From assembly GCA_942492115.1 (NCBI GenBank), contig CALODL010000022.1:62001-126000 (forward strand): a stretch of DNA of 64,000 nt. Reading direction: 5' to 3'. The notes under the pieces are model-generated. The model was not told the DNA's origin. It worked only from the letters and a program-made list of their open reading frames with translations, and searched no databases. This stretch comes from CALODL01 sp942492115 (lineage in GTDB: Bacteria; Planctomycetota; Phycisphaerae; UBA1845; CAIVHJ01). Position numbers and translations under genes: made by a program. Every line of letters starts with the position of its first letter. Within the stretch, counting starts at the first letter, position 1. Positions 52,847-62,441 of this stretch are shown here, piece by piece.

Positions 52847-53503
52847 ATGAACACGTTGATTCCCAATCGGCTGTTGATGAACTTTGAGTTTCCGCTGGCT
52901 TATCGCAAAAAGAGTGCCGCCGGGCTGAGTGGCACGCTACGCAGTTGGACCGACAAGGAATTGTTGCCCACCCTGGGAGAAATCGACGGCGAGACCCCGT
53001 TCGCCCCGGTGTGGGCCAGTTGGAACGAAGACGGACTGTACGTCGCCACGAAGGTGACCGGACGCTCCAGCCCCCTCAAGTGCGACACGAAGAAATTCTG
53101 GACGGGCGACAATCTCCGACTCATGATCGATCTCCGCGATACCCGGCGGATCAAACGGGCGACCCGTTTCTGTTACCACCTGTTCTTCCTGCCAACCGGC
53201 GGATCAGACGGGGCGGCGGTTGCGGGCAGCCATCCCGTCAAACGGGCCAAGGAAGATGCGCCGGCCATCCCCTCCGAAGCAATCACCAGCGCATCAAGAG
53301 TGCGACAAGACGGCTACGATCTCGAAGCCCACATCCCGGCGACGGCCCTGCGCGGCTTTGACCCGGCTCAGCACCCGCGGATCGGCTTCTATTACATGCT
53401 CGAGGACCGCGACCTCGGCCAACAGTCACTGACGATCGGGGATGATCTGCCGTGGAACATGGATCCGTCCCTGTGGGCCACCGCAGTCCTCAAGAAACGC
53501 TGA
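52847..53503 (+). CDS. CBM9-like domain protein adjoining uvrA
   Basis: A 218-residue protein starting one base after the uvrA stop. Text such as FAPVWASWNEDGLYVATKVT, WTGDNLRLMIDLRDTR, FCYHLFFLP and YDLEAHIPATALRGFDP follows carbohydrate-binding family 9 / DOMON-like sandwich folds. No signal peptide is visible, so it would be cytoplasmic, which is odd for a sugar-binding fold. It could be a partner of the giant UvrA or a bystander. Identity is at fold level only. Confidence 0.7.
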   Translation: MNTLIPNRLLMNFEFPLAYRKKSAAGLSGTLRSWTDKELLPTLGEIDGETPFAPVWASWNEDGLYVATKVTGRSSPLKCDTKKFWTGDNLRLMIDLRDTRRIKRATRFCYHLFFLPTGGSDGAAVAGSHPVKRAKEDAPAIPSEAITSASRVRQDGYDLEAHIPATALRGFDPAQHPRIGFYYMLEDRDLGQQSLTIGDDLPWNMDPSLWATAVLKKR

Positions 53504-53649
53504 TGGGGGCCGTGGGGCGACCACTCTTCGGGCGCATTCCACAGGTCCTGCAGTGGCTCGCGGAACGACCCCCAACAATCTGCGAACGTGTTGAACCCGG
53601 CTGCGGAACGTATTAGGATCCCGTGGGGCGTATTCTCAGGAGAATTGAC

Positions 53650-53796
53650 ATGATTGGTTATCTGCTTGGCGTTATTCCCGCTCTTCTCGGACAGATTCTG
53701 TTGCTGCTGATTTCGGAGATTGGTGCCGGTGTGCTGCCTGCGCTCCTCGAGACCACGACTGGGCCACTCGAGGACGCCGCCGCCGCACTGATGTAA
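53650..53796 (+). CDS. 48-residue hydrophobic peptide
   Basis: ATG 53650 is preceded by CAGGAGAATTGAC. The peptide begins MIGYLLGVIPALLGQILLLL, has a long hydrophobic stretch to about residue 33 (ISEIGAGVLPALLE) and ends in a short acidic, Ala-rich tail. It lies between the CBM9-like gene and an aldehyde dehydrogenase gene. It resembles the 42-residue peptide at 15375 in starting MI, carrying a strong ribosome site, a single hydrophobic helix and a polar end. Function unknown. Confidence 0.5.
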   Translation: MIGYLLGVIPALLGQILLLLISEIGAGVLPALLETTTGPLEDAAAALM

Positions 53797-53829
53797 ATCT
53801 ACCCCCTGCACATGGTGAAGAGGCTTTCC

Positions 53830-55350
<1,521 letters not shown>

Positions 55351-55758
55351 CACCTCACACAATCCTGACGCACGTCACGCCCCGTGTGTGTGTGCGCCAT
55401 TGCGTCCCCGTCTCTGCACCACCACGCCCGACATGTCCTGACATGCAAGGTTGACCCCACCGACGGCGCCCGTGTGTTCCACGGCATACGCCGGGTCCAC
55501 ATGTGCGATCCTTCCCCTGTGAACACCAGATCCAGATCTTTCTTGATTTCATCTGGAAGAACTACGCCAGTTTTGCGTATTGAGGGCGGCCAGGTTACCC
55601 GGTCCACAAATGTGGTAACCGGCCGACGCCTTTCCCTGTAAATGGGAAAGAACCCACCGGTCTCCTCTTGAGCGAGGGAGGAGGCCATCTCGCTCGCCCT
55701 GGCGCACCGCAGTGGTGTGTCGACATCCAAGCCCTCATTGCACACGGGAGATTCGTCC
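55351..55758 (+). other. Long non-coding leader with several inverted repeats
   Basis: About 400 bp with no gene that I can support, upstream of the secreted protein gene. It holds four inverted repeats: CATGTC/GACATG at 55432-55445, CCAGAT/ATCTGG at 55526-55556, GGTTACC/GGTAACC at 55593-55620 and CTTTCCC/GGGAAAG at 55630-55650. The density suggests a structured 5' leader. I could not match it to a riboswitch class. The downstream gene's ribosome site GGGAG follows. Confidence 0.35.
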
Positions 55759-56307
55759 ATGAAGACATTTGCGCCCGCGTTCTGCGCCCTCGGTCTGTGG
55801 TGTTCGGCCGTCTATGGTGTCGATGACCGCACGATGGTCTACACCATCCACGAAACGCCCTCCAATCCGTCCAGTGACGTCGAGTTCATTGTCAAGGTTC
55901 ATCTGGAGGTCTACAGCGTCATCGAAAACAAGGGTGACGATGGCGGCACGGTATTCTGGAACGTTGAGATGATCGACCTCATCGAGGTGGTCAATGGCTC
56001 GAACAACCGCACCTGGCGTGAACTGGCGCCCGACGTCGACACCACCACCGGCCGGTGGCCGACGCTCCACGCGGATCTCGGCCACATCCTTGACAGTGAG
56101 TTCGACGAACCGCCGTTGATCTCCGGATTGGCCCCGGCGTACGGGCATACTGGAGATGACTTGGACTATGAGTTTGAGGCGGGTACGGCGGGTGGATCGC
56201 CGCCGTATGCGACGACGACGTGGGCGACGTGGGATTTCATTGAAGAGAATGGCCCCACTAGCCTATCACAAGGCGATTCGGATCCGATAGGAACTGACGA
56301 CACCTAA
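55759..56307 (+). CDS. Secreted protein, copy 1 of the kinase-flanking pair
   Basis: A 182-residue exported protein. The signal peptide is MKTFAPAFCALGLWCSAVYG. The mature part begins VDDRTMVYTIHETPSNPSS and is beta-rich (VEFIVKVHLEVYSVIEN, GGTVFWNVEMIDLIEVVNG, NNRTWRELAPDVDTTTGRW), ending in an acidic tail. The segment PPLISGLAPAYGHTGDDL resembles a structural motif in planctomycete extracellular proteins. No family was recognised. The stop is 4 bp from the stop of the kinase gene, which converges on it. A near-identical gene lies on the other side of the kinase. Confidence 0.7.
   Translation: MKTFAPAFCALGLWCSAVYGVDDRTMVYTIHETPSNPSSDVEFIVKVHLEVYSVIENKGDDGGTVFWNVEMIDLIEVVNGSNNRTWRELAPDVDTTTGRWPTLHADLGHILDSEFDEPPLISGLAPAYGHTGDDLDYEFEAGTAGGSPPYATTTWATWDFIEENGPTSLSQGDSDPIGTDDT
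55819..56243 (+). repeat. Direct repeat copy 1 flanking the Ser/Thr kinase gene
   Basis: A segment of about 425 bp matching 58738-59162 in the same orientation. The central 338 bp (55870-56207) differ at one position only. The first 51 bp differ at six, all third-codon positions. The last 36 bp differ at several sites. Outside, the sequences are unrelated. Confidence 0.92.
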
Positions 56308-56311
56308 GCGT

Positions 56312-58567
56312 CTATTCCCTGGGGGATTTCAAAGAAATCTGATCCTTGACGTTGCAACGATTCAGAATCGCTTGAACGTCTCGCGGCCTCGATTCCCACA
56401 CGTCAGTCGGGGATACGAGGTCGCGAGCTATTTGGATATGCTGCTGCATAATGGGCGAGAAATCCGTCGTGTTCCATTGATGCCAGTCGGCTAGTTCCAA
56501 GTGGAGGCGCGCCAATATGACCGTGGAATCGGCACTGGGTTCTCCAATCTCTTCAAGCCTCGCAATCGCGTTGTCCAGGATCTCCTTAGTACCCGCGATG
56601 ATGCCAATGTTGCGCATTGCTATCTGCTGATCGAGTTCGTTGCGCGCCAGATCCACGATCAGATTCTGATTTCCGGGATCGTTTTCGAGCTGTGCCACGA
56701 TCTCTTCATGGGCTTCGCCAAGCGTCTCCATGTGCTCCGGATAGAACACGCGCCGCCGGTGATCCACCACCGCGCTCTTGACGTTGTTAACTCGCTCGGC
56801 TTCGAAGTTCAGCTTCAATTGCTCGACCACAGACTCCACCGACACGAGGAGTGACAGGACCTGGTCCTTCTTGTTTCGTGGGTCGGTCTTGATGATCATG
56901 CGCGACTTTTGGACATAGGCCTCTGCCAGCACGAGTTGTAGATCGGGCCGCGATACACGGCGATTCAATTGCTCAAGGATCGTGATCTGTTCCTCAATGG
57001 CAGCGGCGCTCTCCTCCTGCCTTCCGACGCTCTCCAGGCGGTATGCTCTGCGTTTCAGAGAGCCTGCGAGGTCCTGGTGGTACCTGTTCTTGTCAGGAAA
57101 CCGAGCCAGAAGGTTCCGCCAATCCTCTATCGCCTGCCCGATGGCTATAAGCGCCTGCTCATGCAGTCCGCGGGCTTCCTCTCCACCTCGTTTGGCCTGC
57201 TTGAAGTATGCCAGATACTTCGTCGAGTTGATCTCCGCATGACGACGTCTCGCGTTTTCATCATGCGGGTCCAACTTCAGGCGCTCGTCAACCAGCTGAA
57301 GTGCCTCCTCGCAACGCTGCAGGGCTTCGTTGTTGCGCTCCGCGGAAATCAGAGCCCGGGCCAAGCCCTCGAGTGTTTCTTCCATTATCAGGGCGATGTG
57401 CGGGCTTGCGTGAGATTCTTGCTCCACGAGGTCGAGTGCCTCTTTGAAGTAGGCGATCGCATTGTCATAGTCTCCAGCTGCGTCATGGTAACGGGCGGAT
57501 TGAATTCGCTCCGTTGCCTCGAGCATCTGCCTCGCTTCTTTGTTCCGTGCGCTCACGCTGCGGTACTGAGCAGCCACGCCGACACTCGTCATCAACAACA
57601 GAGACGTCGTGATGACCCAGCGATGCCTTTTGATCATCCTGCTCAGCACATACCGCGTATCGCCCGCACGAGCCGCTACGGCCTGGCCGCCCAGCCAGGC
57701 CCCGAGATCCTCTGCTAGGCCGGTGACTCCATGGTATCTCGCTTCTCGCTCCTTGCGCAAAGCCTTACTGATGATCGCCTGTAAGTCGCGCGTTACCTCT
57801 GTTGAGCTGCAGCGCTCATGGCCCGCCAGTCGCTTGCGGAGCGCCTGGGGCTCTGAGTTCGTGATCGTAAACAGCGCATGCTCTTTGCTGCCTGTAAGGT
57901 CGTATGGCAACTCGTCGCATATCATTTCGTACAGCAGGATGGCGAGCGAATAGACATCCGACCGCACGTCGAGCCGTTCTCCTCGCGCCTGTTCCGGACT
58001 CATGTACGGGATCGTCCCAACGACGTGCTGGGGCAGCGTGAGGTTCAATTCTTCGCGGCGCTCGTCCTCGGTCAGCAGTTTACCCAGGCCGAAGTCGAGC
58101 AGGTACGGATGCCCTTCATCGTTGACGATGATATTCGACGGTTTGATATCGCGGTGCATGATGCCCAGGCCATGGGCATAAGCGACGGCGTCGCAGATCG
58201 GTAGGAGCAGTTCGACGCATTGCCGCACATTCAGATTGTGGGTGAACACGTAGTCGGTGATCGACATCCCCTGGATGTGCTTCATGACATAATACGGGTA
58301 CCCCTCGGTCTGCCCGTAGTCGTACATCGTGACGATATTCGGATGATCGAGCTGGGCGATCAGGTCGACTTCGTTGAGGAAGCGCTTGCGGTACCCCACG
58401 CCGACGATCGCCCCTTCGCGCAACAGCTTGATGACCACCGACCGCCCGGTCGAGCACTGCGTCACCAGATACACGGCCGCCTGCGCACCGTGCTCGAGAC
58501 CGTCGATGATCTCGTAGTCCGGGAACAACTCCTGGATGCGCGCGATATCATCCTGCTGCATGACCAT
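56312..58567 (-). CDS. Membrane Ser/Thr protein kinase with TPR-like extracytoplasmic region
   Basis: A 751-residue Hanks-type kinase. The N-terminal catalytic domain (about 15-300) has a modified Gly loop (LEHGAQAAVYLV), VVIKLL with the ATP Lys, catalytic loop HRDIKPSNIIV (about 140), DFGLGKLL (Mg site), and PYMSPEQARGE. One membrane helix lies at about 317-337 (HRWVITTSLLLMTSVGVAAQY). The remaining ~410 residues are helical with TPR-like pairs (YHDAAGDYDNAIAYFKEAL, NNEALQRCEEALQLV). This is the standard planctomycete STK-TPR sensor-kinase architecture. It is flanked on both sides by copies of one secreted protein gene. Confidence 0.92.
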   Translation of the reverse strand: MVMQQDDIARIQELFPDYEIIDGLEHGAQAAVYLVTQCSTGRSVVIKLLREGAIVGVGYRKRFLNEVDLIAQLDHPNIVTMYDYGQTEGYPYYVMKHIQGMSITDYVFTHNLNVRQCVELLLPICDAVAYAHGLGIMHRDIKPSNIIVNDEGHPYLLDFGLGKLLTEDERREELNLTLPQHVVGTIPYMSPEQARGERLDVRSDVYSLAILLYEMICDELPYDLTGSKEHALFTITNSEPQALRKRLAGHERCSSTEVTRDLQAIISKALRKEREARYHGVTGLAEDLGAWLGGQAVAARAGDTRYVLSRMIKRHRWVITTSLLLMTSVGVAAQYRSVSARNKEARQMLEATERIQSARYHDAAGDYDNAIAYFKEALDLVEQESHASPHIALIMEETLEGLARALISAERNNEALQRCEEALQLVDERLKLDPHDENARRRHAEINSTKYLAYFKQAKRGGEEARGLHEQALIAIGQAIEDWRNLLARFPDKNRYHQDLAGSLKRRAYRLESVGRQEESAAAIEEQITILEQLNRRVSRPDLQLVLAEAYVQKSRMIIKTDPRNKKDQVLSLLVSVESVVEQLKLNFEAERVNNVKSAVVDHRRRVFYPEHMETLGEAHEEIVAQLENDPGNQNLIVDLARNELDQQIAMRNIGIIAGTKEILDNAIARLEEIGEPSADSTVILARLHLELADWHQWNTTDFSPIMQQHIQIARDLVSPTDVWESRPRDVQAILNRCNVKDQISLKSPRE

Positions 58568-58713
58568 ACGGGGCCCTCTGGGTCAGACTTGAAGCCCCCA
58601 GTATAACAGGTGGGCCCAGGACCTGATCGTCGTCTATTTTGCGTACGGCTTGCCTGGTGTGTCCTTGTAAGTGGGGGACTAAGAAACGGCGTACTGGAGC
58701 ATCAAGGTGGTCT
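58568..58713 (+). other. Intergenic region upstream of kinase and copy 2
   Basis: About 146 bp between the divergently read kinase gene and copy 2. It does not share the structured leader of copy 1. A frame from 58610 encodes a short hydrophobic run but stops matching the repeat frame, so it is not a convincing start for copy 2. Confidence 0.3.
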
Positions 58714-59232
58714 ATGCGGTCTTCCGCGGCCCATGCCGTCGACGATCGCACGATGGTCTACACCATCCACGAAACGCCATCGAACCCCTCCAGTGACGTC
58801 GAGTTCATTGTCAAGGTTCATCTGGAGGTCTACAGCGTCATCGAAAACAAGGGTGACGATGGCGGCACGGTATTCTGGAACGTTGAGATGATCGACCTCA
58901 TCGAGGTGGTCAATGGCTCGAACAACCGCACCTGGCGTGAACTGGCGCCCGACGTCGACACCACCACCGGCCGGTGGCCGACGCTCCACGCGGATCTCGG
59001 CCACATCCTTGACAGTGAGTTCGACGAACCGCCGTTGATCTCCGGATTGGCCCCGGCTTACGGGCATACTGGAGATGACTTGGACTATGAGTTTGAGGCG
59101 GGTACGGCGGGTGGATCGCCGCCGTACACGACGACGACCTGGGCCAGCTGGGATTTCATTGAGGACGGGGCCAGTCAGGCCCTGAGCACTGGCGTAGACG
59201 ATCCGCTCGATACTGAGGACGATCAAGGCTGA
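58714..59232 (+). CDS. Second copy of the kinase-flanking protein, signal peptide lost or altered
   Basis: From residue 9 onward this 172-residue product is almost the same as the protein at 55759: VDDRTMVYTIHETPSNPSS, the same central domain, then a diverged acidic tail (ASQALSTGVDDPLDTEDD). The 5' end differs. ATG 58714 gives MRSSAAHA before VDD, which has an AxA cleavage-like end but no hydrophobic core; a TTG at 58639 gives a longer but still non-hydrophobic N-terminus. The gene may be 5'-truncated, or its signal may be disrupted by a frameshift. Gene status uncertain. Confidence 0.5.
   Translation: MRSSAAHAVDDRTMVYTIHETPSNPSSDVEFIVKVHLEVYSVIENKGDDGGTVFWNVEMIDLIEVVNGSNNRTWRELAPDVDTTTGRWPTLHADLGHILDSEFDEPPLISGLAPAYGHTGDDLDYEFEAGTAGGSPPYTTTTWASWDFIEDGASQALSTGVDDPLDTEDDQG
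58738..59162 (+). repeat. Direct repeat copy 2 flanking the Ser/Thr kinase gene
   Basis: Partner of 55819-56243, offset by 2919 bp, same orientation. The repeat pair brackets the kinase gene, so recombination between them would delete it. Confidence 0.92.
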
Positions 59233-59261
59233 TTATCGACAAACCAGGAGTCTACGGGGAG

Positions 59262-59867
59262 CTATTTCTCGGGGTCGATCTTCAACAGATACATGAGCGC
59301 TTTCTTGGTGCGAAACAGCCGGCCATTGACCGCCGCGGGCGTGGTTGATCGACGTTCAGCGATATCGTGATGGGAGTACCCGCGCAACTGCTCGCGAAGC
59401 ATACCGCGGTCATCGGTGGGCAACTTGCGCACGGCAGACTCGAGCTTCTTGTTGACTTCGCGAACCGCAGCTTCGCTGCTCGGACTTCGCCATTGACCCG
59501 TGACGACACTCCAGAACCGATTGATGATCGTCTCACCTGACGCCCGGCGCCGGGCATCGCGTTTCTGGGCGCGCTGGTGGCGGATGTGATGGACGATTTT
59601 GTTATGTACGGCTTTTCTCAGAAATGCATCGAGGCTATCGATTGACCGAAACGTCCGCTGCCCGGCGCTGAGATCGGCAAACACCTCATGCACAATATCT
59701 CGAGGCGCATACTCCTTGAGGAGGAGAGGAGTCATGGACCCACGCGCGACCTGCTCGAGCCACTCCACCTTGTCCTCGTACACCGCTCCGAGATCGAGGG
59801 GCTCTCCTGATTCGTCATGTTCAGTCATTTTGGTCATGGACGTGTCCAGATGCACATCATAGTCCAT
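59262..59867 (-). CDS. ECF-like sigma-70 factor
   Basis: A 201-residue protein from ATG 59867 (open further to 59939). It has a divergent region 2 (YAPRDIVHEVFADLSAGQR, LDAFLRKAVHNKIVHHIRH) and a region 4 (LPTDDRGMLREQLRGYSHHD, IAERRSTTPAAVNGRLFRTK, ALMYLLKID). The layout fits the ECF-type factors that occur beside planctomycete Ser/Thr kinases. The -10 recognition part is weakly conserved. No anti-sigma factor is adjacent; the kinase may be its regulator, which is inference. The LuxR-type gene is divergent, about 150 bp away. Confidence 0.75.
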   Translation of the reverse strand: MDYDVHLDTSMTKMTEHDESGEPLDLGAVYEDKVEWLEQVARGSMTPLLLKEYAPRDIVHEVFADLSAGQRTFRSIDSLDAFLRKAVHNKIVHHIRHQRAQKRDARRRASGETIINRFWSVVTGQWRSPSSEAAVREVNKKLESAVRKLPTDDRGMLREQLRGYSHHDIAERRSTTPAAVNGRLFRTKKALMYLLKIDPEK

Positions 59868-60019
59868 CTTGTGTCCGCACAACAAAGCGCCCCTACGCCT
59901 TACGGACGAGGCCGGCGGCCATATGTCTTTGTTTTGCAAACAGATCGGTTTTCTGTGAGCGCCACCCCTGCGGACTACTACCTAGGTGTTAGGCCGCTAC
60001 GGCTGCGGAGGACCCTATC

Positions 60020-60319
60020 GTGACCATGTCAATACCGACAATGAACTGGAGCCGGGGTGTGAAGAACGGGAATGAACACCACCGATCCCCTCGACTGGAT
60101 CGTGTCATCAACAGCTTCGAGCTCACCAAGCGCCAGAAATCGATCATGCTTCTTCTGGCTCTGGGCTACACGAGCGAGCAAATCTCAACCGAACTGGGCA
60201 TTTCGGGTAACACGTTGCGCACGCATTTGCGAAACATGTTTACCCATCTGCGCGTCAGCGATCGCTCGAAACTGGTGGCGCTGGTGCTCGCCCGCCTCAT
60301 CGAACAGCTGGATGAGTAG
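60020..60319 (+). CDS. LuxR/GerE-type helix-turn-helix protein
   Basis: A 99-residue protein that is nearly all DNA-binding domain: FELTKRQKSIMLLLALGYTS, EQISTELGISGNTLRTHLRN and MFTHLRVSDRSKLVALVL, the four-helix LuxR C-terminal fold. No receiver or ligand domain is present. GTG 60020 is preferred as GGAGG precedes it by 8 bases; an ATG at 60026 is the alternative. Stand-alone GerE-like regulators often act with a separate signal protein. It is convergent with pncC (3 bp gap). Confidence 0.85.
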   Translation: MTMSIPTMNWSRGVKNGNEHHRSPRLDRVINSFELTKRQKSIMLLLALGYTSEQISTELGISGNTLRTHLRNMFTHLRVSDRSKLVALVLARLIEQLDE

Positions 60320-60322
60320 GGA

Positions 60323-60802
60323 TCAGGTGGGCAGGACCGCCGCCACGGCCGCGATGGCTTGCTCCACGGCCGCTTCGCGGATGCCCGCGCGCCCGAGATC
60401 AGCCGACAATCTGAGCTCAACGATTCCCACACTGTCCGCGTGGGCCACCGCCAGATAGACCAGTCCCACTGGCTTCTGCGGTGTCCCACCGGACGGACCT
60501 GCGACTCCGGTCAGCGCGACGGCGATATCCGCCCGGGCCACACGCCGCCCCCCTGTTGCCATCGCCTCGGCGACTTGCGGGCTCACCGCCCCATGGTCCA
60601 GGATCAAATCGGCGGGGACTCCCAGGACGCGTTCTTTCACCTCATTCGAGTAGGCCACGATGCCGGCCTTGAAGCAGGTACTACTTCCCGGCACATCGGT
60701 GAGAACCTTGGCCACCCATCCACCTGTGCACGATTCGGCCGTAGCCAGTGTCAAACCTTGAACGCGGAGTGTCTCGATCAGTTGCTCGGCCAACAGGGAC
60801 AT
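60323..60802 (-). CDS. pncC: Nicotinamide-nucleotide amidohydrolase (CinA C-terminal type)
   Basis: PncC deamidates nicotinamide mononucleotide to nicotinate mononucleotide in the NAD cycle. The 159-residue product has TLATAESCTGGWVAKVLTD with the catalytic Ser, FKAGIVAYSNEVKERVLGV and ALTGVAGPSGGTPQKPVGLV. It is the C-terminal domain alone, without the N-terminal ADP-ribose pyrophosphatase half of full CinA. Together with nadD at 1.5 kb it supports a nicotinamide-recycling route. Confidence 0.93.
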   Translation of the reverse strand: MSLLAEQLIETLRVQGLTLATAESCTGGWVAKVLTDVPGSSTCFKAGIVAYSNEVKERVLGVPADLILDHGAVSPQVAEAMATGGRRVARADIAVALTGVAGPSGGTPQKPVGLVYLAVAHADSVGIVELRLSADLGRAGIREAAVEQAIAAVAAVLPT

Positions 60803-60832
60803 GATGGGGCTCTCTGTTTATAATGTCGCACC

Positions 60833-61291
60833 ATGAAATACACCGCTCTGATCACCGTCGTCCTGAGTATCACGGGGTGTCAGCCCAGTGCCAAGCTCAA
60901 TCTCACCACGCCGGACACCACCACCGTCCGCCTGCGCAGTCAGTCCGCACACTATGACGTCCGGCCGGATGGACGAACTGTGGTGGTCATCAACGTACCG
61001 GGAGACCCCGATACGATCCCGTTATCCGTGTATCTGTCCTGGCCAACCGGAGATGGAACCTTCGTCTACGGGAGTGATGGTCACCTCGACGGATTCGTCG
61101 TCATGTTTGAAGGTGGCGACTGGACCCATCACGCCCTGGCCAGCGCCAGCCTCGACACGGCTCCATTCTGGCATGACCGCAAGGGTCAATTCGATGCAGT
61201 GTGTGCGGACGGCACGCTTATCGACGGCTCGTTTGTTGCACGGATGAGTTCACGCTATGTCCGTGAATTCGAAAACCGTTTCAACCGCTGA
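60833..61291 (+). CDS. Small lipoprotein of unknown function
   Basis: A 152-residue exported protein: MKYTALITVVLSITGC gives a lipobox at Cys16. The mature part is beta-rich (TVRLRSQSAHYDVRPDGRTV, IPLSVYLSWPTGDGTFVYG) with no family that I recognise. It is divergent from pncC, with 30 bp between the starts, and converges with the TauE/SafE gene, overlapping its end by 11 bp. Confidence 0.65.
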   Translation: MKYTALITVVLSITGCQPSAKLNLTTPDTTTVRLRSQSAHYDVRPDGRTVVVINVPGDPDTIPLSVYLSWPTGDGTFVYGSDGHLDGFVVMFEGGDWTHHALASASLDTAPFWHDRKGQFDAVCADGTLIDGSFVARMSSRYVREFENRFNR

Positions 61292-62054
61292 CCAGCTTGT
61301 ACACACCGTCGTAGAACAACACTTTCAATCCTGCGGACAATAGGGCTGCAATGTACAATTTGCGAAACAGCGCTTCACTGACATACGCCAACAGCCGTCG
61401 CCCCACCAGCGTCCCGGGAATGACCATGACGGACATCACGAGTATCAGGGTTCCCAGCGCCTTGTAGTCGACCAGGCCGATCGACAAAAACGCCGGGATC
61501 TTGAGCAGGTGCACACAGGCCTGGCAAGTGGCCTTGGTCGCAATCAATCTTTCCTTCACAAATCCACAACGCAAGAACAACGGCGCGATCAACGGCCCGA
61601 TCGCCCCGACCGTCATTCCCACTACACCGGCAATGAAACCGAAGACGACGAACGCCATCATTCCCCGCCGTGGTGCATCGGGTACCACATCCGCACGACT
61701 GGGAGCGAATGTCACGACAAGGACATAGATTCCTATTGCACAATCGAGATAGGGCTCGGCAGCTGCCATGCGCTCACCACGGAGCAAGCCCAGCGCCACG
61801 GCCCCCAGGGCCGCCCCTGGCAGGGCACCACATACGAACCGCGCCAGATAAGACCAGTCCACGTGTCGCAGGTACGCGAGAATCCGCGTCCCGTTGCTGG
61901 TCAATTGCACGGCGCCGTGGACCGGAATGGTCTCAGCGTGGGGCAGGAAGCTGAGCATGACAGCCAGCAGAAGTACCCCGCCCCCCATTCCGATCACCGC
62001 CGACACGACGGCGGTCAGGAACGCGGCAATCGCTAGAATGAACAAAATGGGCAT
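61281..62054 (-). CDS. TauE/SafE-family sulfite/anion exporter-like permease
   Basis: A 257-residue membrane protein with about eight helices. The N-terminal repeat has ILAIAAFLTAVVSAVIGMGG, the family's G-rich first helix; AGVVGMTVGAIGPLIAPLFL is the second, repeated half. Polar or charged loops are short. Family members export sulfite, sulfonates or organic anions. The substrate here is unknown; there is no sulfonate gene nearby. Confidence 0.85.
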   Translation of the reverse strand: MPILFILAIAAFLTAVVSAVIGMGGGVLLLAVMLSFLPHAETIPVHGAVQLTSNGTRILAYLRHVDWSYLARFVCGALPGAALGAVALGLLRGERMAAAEPYLDCAIGIYVLVVTFAPSRADVVPDAPRRGMMAFVVFGFIAGVVGMTVGAIGPLIAPLFLRCGFVKERLIATKATCQACVHLLKIPAFLSIGLVDYKALGTLILVMSVMVIPGTLVGRRLLAYVSEALFRKLYIAALLSAGLKVLFYDGVYKLVSG

Positions 62055-62441
62055 CGAGGAATCATACAGCAGCGACGCTGGGAATCTATTGCCGCGCCCA
62101 TGGAGTGGACTGCCCGGTCGGCTCCGGTGGCGTCCCTCCGCGGAGGATGCCCGGCTCTACCGTGCTGTGGGGTCTGCGCGCACAGCTGACCGAACCCCCG
62201 ACAACAAAGCCGGTCACTTCCACGATAGTTGTCGGGCCAGGTTGTAAAAAAGTGAGCACCTCGATCGAAACAGACGACCGAGGCGCTTCACCGGACACGG
62301 GGTGGATCGAAATCGACGATCAATCATCATCGAGTTGTGTGTAAGGGTGGACTCTGCGACGAGTCTAACGGAATGTAGTATTCGTAACCGCTTAGTCAAA
62401 CGTGTGTTACAAGAAATCCACCTGGCGGATAATATCCTGTC
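62055..62441. other. Intergenic region between TauE and RDD genes
   Basis: About 390 bp. A plus-strand frame at 62105-62344 (79 codons) and an overlapping minus frame both lack convincing start context or family features, so I call neither. CGGAATGTA near 62371 and TACATTCCG near 62446 form a 9-bp inverted repeat about 65 bp apart, the second arm lying in the RDD gene's end. No T-tract was found. Confidence 0.3.

Noticed and set aside
58610..58891. Frame with a hydrophobic run upstream of copy 2
   Set aside because: It is out of frame with the conserved protein; using it would require a frameshift for which there is no other sign.
62105..62344. 79-codon plus-strand frame before the RDD gene
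   Set aside because: No ribosome site and no family pattern, and an overlapping minus frame is equally open.
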